A DNA stretch of 64,000 nt from Nitrosospira multiformis (GCF_900111585.1 NZ_FOHI01000003.1:186001-250000), one strand, 5' to 3'; counted from the stretch's first letter, positions 16,984 to 29,116 are shown. Translations and numbers: made by a program. Notes: generated from the sequence alone by a model not told the origin.

Positions 16984-18554
16984 ATTCCAGGTCGGACAGG
17001 AAGATGTCGGAATGTCCCAGCCGCTCCGGAGCCGGTTTTGATTTCCATGCGCTTGACCGGCTTGGTGTCAGGATGGAGCATCTTGCGGTTGACAGCCGCG
17101 CCGTGAAGCCGGGGGATACTTTTCTGGCCTATCGCGGAGAAAAAACGGATGGACGTAAATTCATTCCGCAAGCGATAGAGCGGGGTGCCCGCGCAGTAGT
17201 GTGGGAACGCGATGGCTTTGCGTGGGACCCGCAATGGAAAACACCTAACCTGCCAGTCTCGGATTTGAAATCCGAGGCGGGATTCATCGCAGACTATTTG
17301 TATGATCATCCCTCACAAAAGCTATGGCTGATCGGAGTGACGGGAACGAACGGCAAAACGTCCTGCAGCCACTGGATTGTCCAGGCGATGGCCGCACTGG
17401 ATCGTAAAGCCGCAGTCATCGGCACGCTGGGAGCCGGTTTTCCCGGAGAAATGGAATTTTCTGCAAATACCACCCCCGATTCAGTGTTATTGCAAGCTAA
17501 AATAGCTAATTTTTTGCGGCGGGGCGCAGAATGCGTGGCAATGGAAGTCTCGTCGCATGGGATTGTGCAAGGACGGATAAACGGAGCAACGTTTGCAGTT
17601 GCCATGCTTACCAATCTTTCGCGCGATCACCTCGATTATCACGGTACCATGGAAGTGTATGCAGCTGCCAAAGCGCGGTTGTTTCATTGGAGCGGGCTCA
17701 AGTATGCCGTGCTGAACCTCGACGACGTATTTGGCGTGCAGCTTCTGCACGATCTGGAAGGAACTGGAATCGGCATGATCGGCTATGGGTTTACCGATAC
17801 AGCAAGCGCGCACCCCAATCCTGACTCATTCAGGAGGGTATGGGGTCGCAATCTCAGAGCAAGCCTGGCGGGACTGGAATTCGACATTGAATTTGAAGCG
17901 GAATGTCTGAAATTTAAAACGGAAGTGCTGGGCAGCTTCAACGCTTCCAACTTATTAGGGGTGCTCGCTACCCTGCTTGCAAGCGGTATTGCTTTCCCGG
18001 AAGCGGTCCGAGCCTTGCAGAAAGTCCAGCCTGTGGCAGGGCGCATGCAGCAGATAGGTGGGGAGGGAGATGAACCCCTCATCGTTGTGGATTACGCTCA
18101 TACTCCGGACGCCATGGAAAAGGTATTGACCACGCTGCGGGAAGCGCTGGACACCGGTTTCCCTGACGGGAAGCCGGAGACGGGATCAGGAAGGCTTGTC
18201 TGCGTATTCGGCTGCGGGGGCGAGCGCGATCAAGGCAAGCGTCCCCTGATGGGGGAAGTGGCGACCCGATTGGCTGATGAAGCCATCATCACCAGTGACA
18301 ATCCACGAAGCGAGGATCCGGATTCCATTATTCGTGACATCGCCGTTGGAGCTGCCGCCAATCATCGCATCGAGAAGGATCGGGCCGGTGCGATTCATCG
18401 CGCGATACAGGGCGCGCATAAGGGCGATGTCATATTGATCGCGGGTAAGGGGCACGAAACCTGGCAGGAGGCAGGTGGTAAAAAGTTTCCTTTCAGCGAT
18501 GCAGAGGTCGCGAGAAGAGCATTGATGACGGAGAAAGCGCAGGCGCAGATATGA
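16980..18554 (+). CDS. murE: UDP-MurNAc-tripeptide synthetase MurE (meso-diaminopimelate adding)
   Basis: 524 residues. It adds the third amino acid to UDP-MurNAc-Ala-Glu. The ATP loop TGTNGKTS is at 121-128. A DNPR motif in TSDNPRSEDP marks specificity for meso-diaminopimelate, as expected for a Gram-negative. Three Mur-ligase domains are present in normal order. It is a little long because of a loop around residues 400-415 (TGFPDGKPETGSGR). Overlaps ftsI and murF by ATGA. Confidence 0.95.
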   Translation: MNSRSDRKMSECPSRSGAGFDFHALDRLGVRMEHLAVDSRAVKPGDTFLAYRGEKTDGRKFIPQAIERGARAVVWERDGFAWDPQWKTPNLPVSDLKSEAGFIADYLYDHPSQKLWLIGVTGTNGKTSCSHWIVQAMAALDRKAAVIGTLGAGFPGEMEFSANTTPDSVLLQAKIANFLRRGAECVAMEVSSHGIVQGRINGATFAVAMLTNLSRDHLDYHGTMEVYAAAKARLFHWSGLKYAVLNLDDVFGVQLLHDLEGTGIGMIGYGFTDTASAHPNPDSFRRVWGRNLRASLAGLEFDIEFEAECLKFKTEVLGSFNASNLLGVLATLLASGIAFPEAVRALQKVQPVAGRMQQIGGEGDEPLIVVDYAHTPDAMEKVLTTLREALDTGFPDGKPETGSGRLVCVFGCGGERDQGKRPLMGEVATRLADEAIITSDNPRSEDPDSIIRDIAVGAAANHRIEKDRAGAIHRAIQGAHKGDVILIAGKGHETWQEAGGKKFPFSDAEVARRALMTEKAQAQI

Positions 18555-19966
18555 TGAGTTTGCAGGAGGCGGCCCAGGTTCTGTCCGCAACCCTGGCCGG
18601 GGGGCAGCATGATCGACTGGTTGGGGGCAAGATCGATTTCACGGGGGTGAGCACGGATAGCCGCGCACTTGCGCAGGGTGATCTGTTTGTTGCTTTGGTC
18701 GGCCCCAACTTCGATGGTCACGATTTTATCGTCCAGGCACGGGACAGGGGCGCAATAGCGGCCTTGGTGCAGCAGGACAGACTGACCGGGGATCAGGAAT
18801 ACGGGATTCCCCTGATACAGGTGCAGAATACACGGCTGGCACTAGGACAACTGGCGGCATACTGGCGCGCGCGCTTTACCATACCGCTGGTCGCAGTAAC
18901 GGGAAGTAATGGCAAGACGACCGTAAAGGAGATGATTGCCTCCATTTTAAGGCGCGCCGCGGAGCAGGCGCCGGAGGGGATGCGGACGGATGCTCCGGAT
19001 GCAGTGCTGGCAACCCAGGGCAATCTCAACAATGATATAGGTATGCCCCTCACACTTTTGCGATTGCGTGAGTGGCATCACTATGCCGTCATAGAGATGG
19101 GCATGAACCATCCGGGCGAAATCTCATACCTTGCCCACCTTGCAAAGCCTTCGGTGGCGCTCATCACCAATGCCGGCGATGCGCATATTCAGGGGCTTGG
19201 GTCAGTTGAAGCAGTAGCTCGCGCAAAGGGCGAGATCTTCGAAGGACTCGACCAGCAGGGAATAGCGGTTATCAATGCAGATGACCCGCACAATAGACTG
19301 TGGCGTGAACTTGCGGGTAACAGGCAGATAATCGATTTTGGTCTGAAGAGTAAGGCAAAAGTGAGTGCAGGCTACAAACTGGCTTTTTCCGGCGCGCAAA
19401 TAACACTGATTTTACCTCAAGGGGTCGAGGAGGCGACTCTGCAGGTACCGGGCGAACATAACGTGCGAAATGCGCTGGCTGCCGCAGCCGCGGCCGTAGC
19501 CGTCGGTGTGCCTCCGAAGACGATCGCATCGGGATTGAGCACATTTGGCGGAGTGAAAGGAAGAATGCAAAGGAAATGCGGTGTGCGCGGCGCAACGCTG
19601 ATCGATGATTGTTACAACGCCAATCCCGACTCGGTACGGGCGGCCCTGGCGGTGCTTGCAAGGGCGGAAGGTAAAAAAGTCCTGGTGCTGGGGGACATGG
19701 GAGAACTGGGCGACAAGGGAAGAGAGTTTCATGAACAGATCGGTGACGAAGCGAGAATTGCGGGGATAGACGAACTCATGGCTTTAGGAGATTTGAGTGC
19801 GTACGCGGTGGAAAAGTTCGGCATTGGAGCTCGCCATTTCAGAAAAATGGAGGACCTGCTGGCAGATATAGAAACGTTGCCAGGGCCGGATGTCACCCTT
19901 CTGATCAAAGGATCGCGTTTCATGCAGATGGAGCGAGTCGTAAAGCGTCTGGAAGCCGGGTTATGA
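18551..19966 (+). CDS. murF: UDP-MurNAc-tripeptide--D-Ala-D-Ala ligase MurF
   Basis: 471 residues. It adds the D-Ala-D-Ala dipeptide to complete the cytoplasmic pentapeptide precursor. The ATP loop VTGSNGKTT lies at 116-124, the central-domain metal and substrate residues in NNDIGMPLTLL and EMGMNHPGEI, and the C-terminal domain in DDCYNANPDSV. A short insertion near 137-145 (APEGMRTDAPDA) differs from many homologues. Start overlaps murE stop (ATGA). Confidence 0.95.
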   Translation: MMSLQEAAQVLSATLAGGQHDRLVGGKIDFTGVSTDSRALAQGDLFVALVGPNFDGHDFIVQARDRGAIAALVQQDRLTGDQEYGIPLIQVQNTRLALGQLAAYWRARFTIPLVAVTGSNGKTTVKEMIASILRRAAEQAPEGMRTDAPDAVLATQGNLNNDIGMPLTLLRLREWHHYAVIEMGMNHPGEISYLAHLAKPSVALITNAGDAHIQGLGSVEAVARAKGEIFEGLDQQGIAVINADDPHNRLWRELAGNRQIIDFGLKSKAKVSAGYKLAFSGAQITLILPQGVEEATLQVPGEHNVRNALAAAAAAVAVGVPPKTIASGLSTFGGVKGRMQRKCGVRGATLIDDCYNANPDSVRAALAVLARAEGKKVLVLGDMGELGDKGREFHEQIGDEARIAGIDELMALGDLSAYAVEKFGIGARHFRKMEDLLADIETLPGPDVTLLIKGSRFMQMERVVKRLEAGL

Positions 19967-20027
19967 GTTTACGGGTCGTGAATCAGGTTAAATCTAAATC
20001 CCGAGGTATTTCACACGGACGGCTGTC

Positions 20028-21113
20028 ATGCTGCTAGAGCTTGCTCAATGGCTTGCGGGGGACATCCGCTTGTTCAACGTGTTCAGTTACATTACGTTGC
20101 GTACGGTTCTGGCCGCGCTCACCGCGCTGGTAATCTCGTTTATTGTAGGTCCGACGATGATACGGAAACTTACCGCCTACAAGATCGGCCAGGCAGTTCG
20201 CGATGACGGCCCCCAGACACATCTGGTCAAGGCGGGCACACCCACCATGGGTGGAGCGCTGATACTCGTCTCTATCGCCATTACCACCTTGCTCTGGGCG
20301 GATCTCAGCAATCGCTACGTGTGGATCGTCCTGATTACAACCCTGGGTTTCGGCATGATCGGCTGGGTGGATGATTACCGCAAGGTGGTATATCGAAATC
20401 CGAAGGGACTTTCCGCTCGGGCCAAGCTTTTCTGGCAATCGGCCATTGCTATCCTGGTGGCGCTCTATCTGGCGCTGACGGCCGAGTTGCCCGCGCAGAC
20501 AACCCTGATCGTTCCTTTCTTCAAACAGGTGGCCGTTCCGCTTGGCGTGACAGGATTCGTGGCGCTCACCTATTTCGTCATCGTCGGTACCAGCAATGCG
20601 GTAAACCTGACCGACGGGCTGGATGGTCTCGCTATCATGCCTACCGTGATGATCAGCAGCGCTCTGGCGATTTTTTCCTATGTAGCCGGCCATGCGGTAT
20701 TCGCAAAATATCTCGGTATGCCTCATATCCCCCAAGCCGGTGAACTCGCGGTTTTCTGTGGAGCCCTGGCGGGTGCAGGTCTTGCTTTTCTGTGGTTTAA
20801 CGCTTATCCCGCAGAAGTCTTCATGGGAGATGTCGGAGCGCTTGCTTTGGGCGCGGCACTTGGAATCGTGACAGTGATAGTGCGACAGGAAATCGTTATG
20901 CTCATCATGGGAGGCGTGTTTGTAGTGGAAACTCTGTCGGTCATGCTGCAGGTGGCTTCATTCAAGCTGATCGGCAAGCGCATTTTTCGCATGGCGCCGT
21001 TACATCATCATTACGAATTGAAAGGTTGGAAGGAAAACCAGGTAGTGGTCCGGTTCTGGATCATTACCATGATGCTGGTGCTGTTCGGTTTGTCTTCCCT
21101 GAAGCTGAGATGA
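20028..21113 (+). CDS. mraY: Phospho-MurNAc-pentapeptide transferase MraY
   Basis: 361 residues with about ten membrane helices. It transfers phospho-MurNAc-pentapeptide to undecaprenyl phosphate to make lipid I. The cytoplasmic catalytic segments are visible: [36 protein letters not shown] and the final [11 protein letters not shown]. The start ATG at 20028 lies 61 bases after murF. Confidence 0.95.
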   Translation: MLLELAQWLAGDIRLFNVFSYITLRTVLAALTALVISFIVGPTMIRKLTAYKIGQAVRDDGPQTHLVKAGTPTMGGALILVSIAITTLLWADLSNRYVWIVLITTLGFGMIGWVDDYRKVVYRNPKGLSARAKLFWQSAIAILVALYLALTAELPAQTTLIVPFFKQVAVPLGVTGFVALTYFVIVGTSNAVNLTDGLDGLAIMPTVMISSALAIFSYVAGHAVFAKYLGMPHIPQAGELAVFCGALAGAGLAFLWFNAYPAEVFMGDVGALALGAALGIVTVIVRQEIVMLIMGGVFVVETLSVMLQVASFKLIGKRIFRMAPLHHHYELKGWKENQVVVRFWIITMMLVLFGLSSLKLR

Positions 21114-21123
21114 AGTTGAAATC

Positions 21124-22578
21124 ATGAATCTGCAAGGCAGAACTGTCCTGGTGCTGGGCCTCGGAGAGACCGGCCTTTCCATGGCAAAATGGTTGTTTCG
21201 ACGGGGAGCGCTGGTGCGAGCGGCTGATACCCGAAACGAGCCACCCGGCATGAGAGCGTTTAACAGCGCGCTGCCGCAGGCGGAGGTTTTTACAGGTTCC
21301 CTGGCTGCCAGTGCCTTTTCCGGCGTGGATTTAATCGCAATCAGTCCTGGTCTGCCCCTGTCGGAGCCTCTTGTGCAGCAGGCGCTGAAAGAAGGCATCC
21401 CGGTGGTCGGAGATATGGAGCTTTTTGCCTGGGCAGTCGGGGATGAAGGGGGATGCAGGCCAAAACTCGTCGGGATTACCGGCTCCAATGGCAAAACCAC
21501 GGTGACCGCCATGACAGGGGCAATGTTAAAAAAAGCGGGGTGGGACGTCGAAGTGGCGGGAAATATCGGTCCTGCGGTACTGGACGCGCTGATGCGTCGG
21601 GAAGATACTGGAAAAATGCCGCAGGCGTGGGTGCTGGAACTTTCCAGCTTCCAACTGGAAACCACGAAGAGTCTGGGACTGGATGCGGCCGCAGTGCTGA
21701 ATGTAAGCGAAGATCATCTTGACCGCTACGCGGGGATGCAGGAATACGCCGCTGCCAAGGCACGGATATTTCTTGGTGGCAGCAACGAGATCGGCGCTGA
21801 CGGCAAGGGTGACAGCGAGGGCGTGCAAATCCTGAATGGCGATGATCCTGTCGTCCGGCAAATGACGTTAGCGGGGAGACCTCACGTCACTTTCAGCCTT
21901 GGTACGCCACAAAGTGACCGCGATTTCGGCTTGCTTCGAGAAGGTGGAGACACCTGGTTGATGCAGGGGGGCAGGCCTCTCATGAAAGCCGGTGAACTCG
22001 CCATTACTGGCCGGCACAATTGCGCAAATGCGCTGGCGGCACTGGCACTATGCCGCGCCCTGGCCGTCCCGTTTGAGCCTTTGTTACAGGCGCTCCGCGA
22101 ATTCAGGGGCTTGCCGCATAGAGTTGAAAAAGTGACGGCTTTCAGTGGTATTACCTTCTACGATGATTCAAAAGGTACTAACGTAGGTGCAACGGTGGCG
22201 GCTTTGAAAGGTCTTGGGCAGCCCGTGGTTTTGATTGTCGGCGGAGATGGGAAGGCGCAGAATTTTTTGCCCCTGGCTGCCCCGATAGGTGAGCATGGGC
22301 GCGCGGTGGTGCTCATTGGGCGGGATGCGGAAAAAATCGCAGTGGCGATAAATGAGTGCGGAGTGCCTCTGCATCGTGCTCAAACGATGGAAGAGGCGGT
22401 TCGGAAAAGTTTTCAGCTGGCGCGAGAGGGCGATGCAGTCCTGATGTCGCCGGCATGCGCAAGCTTCGATATGTTCGACAACTATGTGCATCGGGCAGAG
22501 GCGTTCGTTGCGGCGGTAAGAAGCATGCAGGCGGCAAGTGAAGGCAGTAATTCAGCTGCGGTTGCAGGACGGCATTGA
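21124..22578 (+). CDS. murD: UDP-MurNAc-alanine--D-glutamate ligase MurD
   Basis: 484 residues. It adds D-glutamate to UDP-MurNAc-L-Ala. N-terminal Rossmann domain with [15 protein letters not shown] loop TGSNGKTT at 119-126, ELSSFQLE and [10 protein letters not shown] in the centre, and [12 protein letters not shown] at the start of the C-terminal domain. Ten bases separate it from mraY. Confidence 0.95.
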   Translation: MNLQGRTVLVLGLGETGLSMAKWLFRRGALVRAADTRNEPPGMRAFNSALPQAEVFTGSLAASAFSGVDLIAISPGLPLSEPLVQQALKEGIPVVGDMELFAWAVGDEGGCRPKLVGITGSNGKTTVTAMTGAMLKKAGWDVEVAGNIGPAVLDALMRREDTGKMPQAWVLELSSFQLETTKSLGLDAAAVLNVSEDHLDRYAGMQEYAAAKARIFLGGSNEIGADGKGDSEGVQILNGDDPVVRQMTLAGRPHVTFSLGTPQSDRDFGLLREGGDTWLMQGGRPLMKAGELAITGRHNCANALAALALCRALAVPFEPLLQALREFRGLPHRVEKVTAFSGITFYDDSKGTNVGATVAALKGLGQPVVLIVGGDGKAQNFLPLAAPIGEHGRAVVLIGRDAEKIAVAINECGVPLHRAQTMEEAVRKSFQLAREGDAVLMSPACASFDMFDNYVHRAEAFVAAVRSMQAASEGSNSAAVAGRH

Positions 22579-22582
22579 TCAG

Positions 22583-23743
22583 ATGATTTATCAGTACGGT
22601 ACCGGAAAGCAGAAAGTTCTGCCTGCGGATTTCGACCAGGCCCTGATCTGGACAGCAATACTCTTGCTGAGCCTTGGGCTGGTGATGGTTTATTCCGCGT
22701 CGATTTCGATTGCCGAGGCTGAGGGGAGCGGTTACCCAGCTTATTTTCTCATCCGGCACGCTGCCTATGTCGCGGCAGGTTTGCTGGTGGCAGTGGTTGC
22801 GTTCCAGGTCCCCATGGAGTCGTGGCAGAAATATTCTTTCCAATTATTTCTGCTGGGAGGATGCTTGCTGGCACTGGTGCTGGTTCCCGGCGTAGGCCGC
22901 GAAATCAACGGTAGCCGCCGCTGGATATCCTTGCTGGTGGTGAACCTTCAACCGTCGGAATTCATGAAATTGTTCATGGTGATCTACGTCGCCAATTACA
23001 CGGTGCGCAAATCCGCCTTCCTGGGAAGTTTCCGCAAGGGTTTTCTTCCCATGCTGATCATTACGCTCATCGTGGGGGCTCTCCTGCTGCTCGAGCCGGA
23101 TTTTGGCGCCTTCGTTGTCATTACCACTGTCATGATGGCGATATTGTTTCTGGGAGGGATGGACCTGAAACTATTCGCCGGGCTGATTGGTTTCCTGATT
23201 GTTGGCCTGCTTGCACTGGTCTGGAACGCCCCTTATCGCATGCAGCGTTTCTTCGGGTTTCTGGATCCCTGGGATGATCCTTACGGAAAAGGATACCAAT
23301 TGAGCCATGCGCTGATTGCATTTGGACGCGGTGAATGGCTGGGGGTCGGCCTGGGCGGAAGTGTCGAAAAGCTTTTCTATCTGCCGGAGGCGCACACCGA
23401 TTTTCTTCTGGCTGTAGTTGCAGAGGAGCTTGGTTTCGTCGGCGTCTTGATCGTGCTGGCGCTATTCAGCTGGGTAATCGCACGCGCGTTCATCATCGGC
23501 CGTCAGTCGGCAGTCAGGGGGCGTTATTTTCCCGCACTTGTGGCGCAAGGTATCGGTGTATGGCTGGGAGTGCAGACATTCATCAACATGGGCGTGAATA
23601 TGGGAGTACTCCCGCCGAAGGGACTCACCCTGCCGTTGATGAGTTTCGGTGGCAGCAGCATAGTTGCGAGCTGTCTCTCGCTGGCGGTGTTGCTCCGCGC
23701 AGATTGGGAAAACCGGCAGTTGGCAAGAGGTTATCGGATATGA
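22583..23743 (+). CDS. ftsW: Septal peptidoglycan polymerase FtsW (SEDS family)
   Basis: 386 residues from the ATG at 22583, five bases after the murD stop; an in-frame GTG at 22538 inside murD would add 15 residues. Ten predicted membrane helices. SEDS signatures are present: [15 protein letters not shown], and the C-terminal [13 protein letters not shown] and [16 protein letters not shown]. FtsW polymerises glycan strands from lipid II at the septum with FtsI. Confidence 0.92.
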   Translation: MIYQYGTGKQKVLPADFDQALIWTAILLLSLGLVMVYSASISIAEAEGSGYPAYFLIRHAAYVAAGLLVAVVAFQVPMESWQKYSFQLFLLGGCLLALVLVPGVGREINGSRRWISLLVVNLQPSEFMKLFMVIYVANYTVRKSAFLGSFRKGFLPMLIITLIVGALLLLEPDFGAFVVITTVMMAILFLGGMDLKLFAGLIGFLIVGLLALVWNAPYRMQRFFGFLDPWDDPYGKGYQLSHALIAFGRGEWLGVGLGGSVEKLFYLPEAHTDFLLAVVAEELGFVGVLIVLALFSWVIARAFIIGRQSAVRGRYFPALVAQGIGVWLGVQTFINMGVNMGVLPPKGLTLPLMSFGGSSIVASCLSLAVLLRADWENRQLARGYRI

Positions 23744-23762
23744 AAAATACAGGAATGGCGTC

Positions 23763-24836
23763 TTGAGCCATACGATTCTCATTATGGCGGGGGGAACCGG
23801 CGGACATGTATTTCCCGGTCTTGCCGTGGCGGAGTATTTGAAGGAGGCCGGGTGGCGCATAGTCTGGCTTGGAACTGAAGGGGGAATGGAAACAACGCTG
23901 GCGCGGCAGCAGGGGCATGCCCTGGAGACGATTCGCTTCTCCGGATTGCGGGGGAAAAACGTTCGCACCTGGTTGTTGCTGCCCGCGCGTCTGTTGCTGG
24001 CATTCTGGCAAAGCGCAAGAGTAATACGGAGGGTTCGGCCGGACGTGGTGTTGGGCATGGGTGGTTATCCCGCGTTTCCAGGGGGAATGATGGCCTCGCT
24101 GCTGGCGCGGCCGTTGCTGATACACGAACAAAACTCCATTCCGGGACTTGCCAACAGAATCCTTTCGAGACTCGCCGACAGGATATTGCTGGGATTTCCC
24201 GACGCGATCAAAGGTGAAAAAAAAGCGGTGTTTTGCGGCAATCCCGTACGTGACGAAATCACCAGGCTGGCGCCGCCTGCACAGAGGTATGCGGACCGCA
24301 GCGGAAGTATCAAGCTGCTGGTGGTAGGGGGAAGTCTGGGGGCTCAGGCATTGAATACCATTGTGCCGCAGGCATTGAAGCGGATACCTGAAGGGCTGCG
24401 CCCGCAAGTGACGCATCAGGCGGGGACCCGGCATCTGGAGGCGCTGAAGCGGAATTACTCCGAAGCGGGAGTGGAGGGTGAACTGGTTACGTTTATCGAC
24501 AATATGGCGTCCCGCTATGGAGAGAGTGATCTCGTGATCTGCCGCGCGGGCGCGCTCACCGTCGCGGAGTTGGCCGCAGCGGGTGTAGCCAGCATTCTGG
24601 TGCCTTTTCCCTATGCCGTGGATGATCATCAGACCACGAACGCAAAATTTTTGAGCGGGAAAGGCGCTGCGATATTGCTGCCCCAGAGCCAGCTGACCCC
24701 GGAAGGACTGGCAGAGCTATTGGTGGGTATGGGCAGGGACCAGTTTATGGAAATGGCATGCCGTGCGAGAGAGCTGGCGCAACCCGATGCTACCCGGTGC
24801 GTGGCCGAGACGTGCATGGAAATGGTTGCAGTTTAA
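23763..24836 (+). CDS. murG: UDP-GlcNAc transferase MurG (lipid II synthesis)
   Basis: 357 residues from a TTG at 23763, chosen because AGGA lies about 8 bases upstream and the family opens with this hydrophobic strand; the open frame extends back into ftsW. It adds GlcNAc to lipid I. The glycine loop GGTGGH is at 10-15, the donor-binding GSLGAQALN and the C-terminal RAGALTVAELAAAG are intact. Gap to ftsW 19 bases. Confidence 0.93.
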   Translation: MSHTILIMAGGTGGHVFPGLAVAEYLKEAGWRIVWLGTEGGMETTLARQQGHALETIRFSGLRGKNVRTWLLLPARLLLAFWQSARVIRRVRPDVVLGMGGYPAFPGGMMASLLARPLLIHEQNSIPGLANRILSRLADRILLGFPDAIKGEKKAVFCGNPVRDEITRLAPPAQRYADRSGSIKLLVVGGSLGAQALNTIVPQALKRIPEGLRPQVTHQAGTRHLEALKRNYSEAGVEGELVTFIDNMASRYGESDLVICRAGALTVAELAAAGVASILVPFPYAVDDHQTTNAKFLSGKGAAILLPQSQLTPEGLAELLVGMGRDQFMEMACRARELAQPDATRCVAETCMEMVAV

Positions 24837-24898
24837 GGTGATCATGTTGCCTTCGTCTTACAACTATTACACTTGCTTTATGTGTAAACAACGAAAGT

Positions 24899-26380
24899 AT
24901 GAAACACAAAGTTAAGCATATTCATTTTGTGGGCATAGGCGGGTCCGGCATGAGCGGAATCGCCGAAGTACTGCTCAATCTGGGATACAAGATCAGCGGC
25001 TCGGATATACATGATAGTGTGACCACCCGGCGACTGAAAAAACTGGGGGCGACGGTTTACATCGGTCATGCCCGCACTCACGTGGCATCGGCGGATGCAG
25101 TCGTAACCTCGACCGCGATTCTGCCCGATAATCCGGAGGTTCTGGCGGCACGGGAGAGCAAAGTGCCAGTGGTTCCACGCGCCATCATGCTGGCCGAGCT
25201 CCTGAGGTTGCGGCAGGGGATCGCCATCGCGGGTACGCATGGCAAAACCACCACCACCAGTCTGATCACCAGTGTTCTCGCGGAAGCGGGCATGGATCCC
25301 ACATTCGTTATCGGTGGCCGGCTGGAGGCTGCCGGCTCTCACGCGAAGCTGGGTCGCGGCGAGTTCATCGTGGTGGAGGCGGATGAATCCGACGCTTCAT
25401 TCCTTCACCTGCAGCCCGTACTGGCGGTAGTCACCAATATCGATGCCGACCACATGGATACCTACGAGCATGATTTCGGCAAGCTCAAGCAGGCGTTCGT
25501 GGATTTTGTACAGCATCTGCCCTTCTACGGCATGGCGGTGCTATGTGTGGATGATGCCCACGTACTCGAGATCATGCCGGCTATTACCAAGCCTGTAACT
25601 ACGTACGGGTTATCGGAAACGGCGCAGGTGCGCGCCGCGGATATTCGTCACAGTGAAGGTCAGATGCACTTTACCGCCCTGATAGGGGTTAACGGCAAAA
25701 CTCGAAAACTTAAAATCGTGCTGAATCTGCCCGGCTTGCATAATGTGCAAAATGCGCTGGCGGCAATAGCCGTGTGCAATGAGGTTGGACTGCCGGATGT
25801 TGCCATAGTCCGGGCTCTGGCGGATTTCAAGGGGGTTGACCGAAGATTCCAGCGTTACGGCGAAATTCCCCTGACTGATCCCGAAAGCGGCAGAAACGGA
25901 AGTTTCACCCTGATCGATGACTATGGCCACCATCCCGTGGAGATGGCAGCCACAATCGCCGCAGCGCGCGGCGCATTTCCGGGACGCCGCCTGGTGCTGG
26001 CGTTTCAGCCGCACCGTTATACACGCACGCGCGACCTGTTCGAAGATTTCGTCAAAGTTCTATCCACCGCCGATGTACTGCTCCTGACGGAAGTTTATTC
26101 CGCTGGCGAAGCGCCCATAATTGCCGCAGACAGCAAATCGCTGGCGCGGTCGCTGCGCGTGCTTGGCAAGGTGGAACCCATCTTTGTCGAGCGGGTGGAC
26201 GAACTGGAGGAGGCGATTCACAGCATCGCCCGGGATAAGGATGTGGTGCTGGTAATGGGAGCAGGATCGGTGGAAGGAGTGGCTCCCACCCTTTCCCGGG
26301 ATTCGCAGGCTGAAGCGCGTCTGCCGGTCAGTCCGAAAGAAAATAGGGAACCCGCAGTGCTTTTGTTACAGGGCTCCTGA
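24899..26380 (+). CDS. murC: UDP-MurNAc--L-alanine ligase MurC
   Basis: 493 residues. It attaches the first amino acid to UDP-MurNAc. N-terminal [20 protein letters not shown] loop GTHGKTTTT at 112-120, and C-terminal DDYGHHP. The C-terminus has about 25 extra residues after the usual VMGAGSV end. The 62-base gap before it carries TTACAC and GTGTAA arms (24867-24887) and could hold a local control element. Confidence 0.95.
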   Translation: MKHKVKHIHFVGIGGSGMSGIAEVLLNLGYKISGSDIHDSVTTRRLKKLGATVYIGHARTHVASADAVVTSTAILPDNPEVLAARESKVPVVPRAIMLAELLRLRQGIAIAGTHGKTTTTSLITSVLAEAGMDPTFVIGGRLEAAGSHAKLGRGEFIVVEADESDASFLHLQPVLAVVTNIDADHMDTYEHDFGKLKQAFVDFVQHLPFYGMAVLCVDDAHVLEIMPAITKPVTTYGLSETAQVRAADIRHSEGQMHFTALIGVNGKTRKLKIVLNLPGLHNVQNALAAIAVCNEVGLPDVAIVRALADFKGVDRRFQRYGEIPLTDPESGRNGSFTLIDDYGHHPVEMAATIAAARGAFPGRRLVLAFQPHRYTRTRDLFEDFVKVLSTADVLLLTEVYSAGEAPIIAADSKSLARSLRVLGKVEPIFVERVDELEEAIHSIARDKDVVLVMGAGSVEGVAPTLSRDSQAEARLPVSPKENREPAVLLLQGS

Positions 26381-27427
26381 ATGGATATGTCGGAAATCAA
26401 CTTCTCCCTTGATTATGGCGGCGTTCGTGGCGAACTGCGCCATAATCAGCCGATGAAGAACTATACTTCCTGGCGCGCGGGCGGGAGTGCAGAGCGCATC
26501 TATCTGCCGGCGGACTTGGCTGATCTCGCGGCATTTCTGCGCGGCCTACCGTGGAATGAACCGGTATATGTGGTGGGACTCGGCAGCAATCTCCTGGTGC
26601 GCGATGGCGGGATGCGGGGCAGCGTCGTTGTACTGCACGCCCGCCTGAACGATTTGCGGCTGGAACAATCCGACACCGGCCAGATGCTGATTTATGCCGG
26701 GGCAGGTGTGGCGTGCGCCAAAGTCGCCCGGTTTGCTGCGCTGCAGGGGCTGGGGGGCGCGGAATTCCTGGCAGGTATTCCCGGTACGGTGGGCGGCGCA
26801 TTGGCAATGAACGCCGGATGCTATGGGACCGAAACCTGGGATATCGTCTCGAGTGTGCAAACCATAGACCGCTCGGGCATGTTGCGCAGACGATCTCCTG
26901 GGAATTACGAAATTGGCTATCGGCACGTGGGGTTGAAGGCAGAGGAGAGCGGCGGGAGCCAAAAGGTCGGCGGCACAGAAAATGTCTCTGCCGATTCTCT
27001 GATGGACGAATGGTTCTCGGGCGCATGGTTCGCGCTGCTAGGGGGCGATGCAGCGTCAGTTCGGCAGAAAATCAAGGAGTTGCTTGCCCGCCGTATCCAT
27101 ACTCAGCCTTTAAACATGCCTAATGCCGGGTCCGTGTTCCGCAATCCGGAGAATGACAAGGCGGCGCGACTCATCGAGTCGTGCGGGCTGAAGGAGTTTC
27201 GTATCGGTGGCGCCATGGTTTCGCCGCGACACGCAAATTTCATTGTGAACACCGGTGGCGCTACTGCCTCCGACATAGAGGCGGTGATTGCTGCGGTACG
27301 TGAAACCGTAAAAAAGCAGACCGGCATCGAACTGAAACAGGAGGTGCGCATTATCGGGCTCCCCGCCAGACCCGAGTTGCGTGTCTCCCAGACTGCTTAC
27401 AGAAAGGATGGTGGATATGGCGGGTAG
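26381..27427 (+). CDS. murB: UDP-N-acetylenolpyruvoylglucosamine reductase MurB
   Basis: 348 residues. FAD enzyme that reduces UDP-GlcNAc-enolpyruvate to UDP-MurNAc. [12 protein letters not shown] and [12 protein letters not shown] form the FAD-binding site, [19 protein letters not shown] and GYRHVG lie in the centre, and GSVFRNPE supplies catalytic residues. It begins directly after the murC stop. A variable insertion (about 183-206, [10 protein letters not shown]) follows the tyrosine-containing loop. Confidence 0.93.
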   Translation: MDMSEINFSLDYGGVRGELRHNQPMKNYTSWRAGGSAERIYLPADLADLAAFLRGLPWNEPVYVVGLGSNLLVRDGGMRGSVVVLHARLNDLRLEQSDTGQMLIYAGAGVACAKVARFAALQGLGGAEFLAGIPGTVGGALAMNAGCYGTETWDIVSSVQTIDRSGMLRRRSPGNYEIGYRHVGLKAEESGGSQKVGGTENVSADSLMDEWFSGAWFALLGGDAASVRQKIKELLARRIHTQPLNMPNAGSVFRNPENDKAARLIESCGLKEFRIGGAMVSPRHANFIVNTGGATASDIEAVIAAVRETVKKQTGIELKQEVRIIGLPARPELRVSQTAYRKDGGYGG

Positions 27428-28337
27428 TCATGACTTCGGGAAAGTCGCGGTTCTCCTCGGAGGGCGATCAGCGGAGCGTGAGATTTCCCTTGAAAGTGGT
27501 AAAGCTGTACTCGATGCCCTGCGCCGCTGCGGAGTGGACGCTCATCCATTCGACCCCTCCGAACAGCACATGGACGCGCTTTTGCAGCAAGGGTATGCGC
27601 GTGCTCATATCGCCCTCCATGGCCGTTATGGCGAGGACGGGACAGTCCAAGGAGCGCTGGAGCTGCTAGGGATTCCCTATACCGGGAGCGGCGTGCTGGC
27701 CAGCGCCTTGGCGATGGACAAATGGCGTACCAAATTGCTTTGGCAGTCCGCGGGCATCAACACGCCGGGCCATATCCTGCTTAATGAGCAGAGCGATTTT
27801 GATGCAGTGGCAAAAGAACTGGGCCTGCCGCTGATTGTAAAACCTTCGCGAGAGGGTTCCACCATTGGTCTGAGCAAGGTAAGGGAGGCAGGGGAAGTCG
27901 CTGCCGCATGGCGCCTTGCTGCCCGCCATGATGCCATGGTGCTGGCGGAGCAGTTTATCGAAGGAACCGAACTCACGGCTTCCATTCTCGGAGATGTTGC
28001 GTTGCCGCTGGTGCGAATTCAGGTCGAGGGTGATCTGTACGACTACGAAGCCAAATACCTGTCGGACAAGACGCAGTATTTCTGCCCGAGCGGGGTGTCC
28101 GAGGAGCAGGAGTGCCTCATTCGGAAACAGGCATTGCAGGCGCACAGACTGTTGGGCTGCGAAGGTTGGGGAAGGGTAGATTTGATACTGGATAAATCGG
28201 GTACTCCCTACTTTCTCGAAGCGAACACATCCCCCGGGATGACCACCCATAGTCTCGTTCCCATGGCGGCAAAAGCGGCAGGAATATCCTTCGAGGAGCT
28301 GGTGCTGAAGATACTGGGACTGGCCCATGTGGGATAA
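27417..28337 (+). CDS. ddl: D-alanine--D-alanine ligase
   Basis: 306 residues from the ATG at 27417, which overlaps the murB end by 11 bases and follows an AAAGGA. ATP-grasp enzyme making the D-Ala-D-Ala used by Mur[20 protein letters not shown] opens the protein, [11 protein letters not shown] and [18 protein letters not shown] lie in the ATP-grasp core, and EANTSPGMT is the conserved magnesium-binding end. An ATG at 27408 is a possible alternative. Confidence 0.95.
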   Translation: MAGSHDFGKVAVLLGGRSAEREISLESGKAVLDALRRCGVDAHPFDPSEQHMDALLQQGYARAHIALHGRYGEDGTVQGALELLGIPYTGSGVLASALAMDKWRTKLLWQSAGINTPGHILLNEQSDFDAVAKELGLPLIVKPSREGSTIGLSKVREAGEVAAAWRLAARHDAMVLAEQFIEGTELTASILGDVALPLVRIQVEGDLYDYEAKYLSDKTQYFCPSGVSEEQECLIRKQALQAHRLLGCEGWGRVDLILDKSGTPYFLEANTSPGMTTHSLVPMAAKAAGISFEELVLKILGLAHVG

Positions 28338-29037
28338 CCATCAGGCATTGAATCAGGTGGCGGACTGGCTGTTTACGCTGGCGGGACTGACAGCAATCTA
28401 CCTTATGGTCCAGTGGACGATCCATCTGCCGCTGCTGCCTCTGAAGGAAGTCAATATCAGGAGCAACAGCGGCAGCGGCGAGCTGAGGCACGTGACGCGA
28501 GAACAGGTTTCTGACGCGGTTCATCGCGAAGTGGGAGGAAATTTTTTAACCATTGATCTTGAGGCTGCGCGGCACACGTTCGAAAAACTGGCCTGGGTAA
28601 GGGTGGCAAGTGTTCGGCGGATCTGGCCAAATGGGCTGGACGTGGTGGTCGAGGAGCATGTGCCGCTGGCACACTGGGGCGACAGTGCTCTGGTCAACAG
28701 GCAAGGAGAGATATTCAATGCTACCTCGGATGAGCCGATGCCGATATTTGAAGGGCCAAGAGAGAGTGTTCGTGAAATGGTGCATCAGCATGCAGTTTTT
28801 ACCAGATTGCTACAGCCATTGAAGCAGGACGTCGAGCAGGTGGAACTTTCACCCCGGCGCGCATGGCGGGTTCGTCTCGGGAACGGAACGATACTGGAGC
28901 TCGGGCGAGAGCAGCTGGAGAAGCGGTTGGAGCGCTATGTACAGACGCACGATCTGGTCGTAGCGCGTTTGAATCAACGTTTGAGTTATGTAGATTTACG
29001 TTATGTCAGTGGTTTCGCAGCGCGTGGAACGCGATAG
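28327..29037 (+). CDS. ftsQ: Cell division protein FtsQ
   Basis: 236 residues. Short cytoplasmic tail, one membrane helix at about 15-35, a POTRA domain ([20 protein letters not shown] region) and a beta domain ending in [16 protein letters not shown], where FtsB and FtsL dock in the family. It scaffolds the septal complex. It overlaps ddl by 11 bases. Confidence 0.92.
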   Translation: MWDNHQALNQVADWLFTLAGLTAIYLMVQWTIHLPLLPLKEVNIRSNSGSGELRHVTREQVSDAVHREVGGNFLTIDLEAARHTFEKLAWVRVASVRRIWPNGLDVVVEEHVPLAHWGDSALVNRQGEIFNATSDEPMPIFEGPRESVREMVHQHAVFTRLLQPLKQDVEQVELSPRRAWRVRLGNGTILELGREQLEKRLERYVQTHDLVVARLNQRLSYVDLRYVSGFAARGTR

Positions 29038-29116
29038 CAGTGAAGCTCCCCAGGAGCAGACAGGCAGGATTTCCGGAAATCCCGTGGAGCGGGAGGAAGC
29101 AGGGATTGCAAGGCAA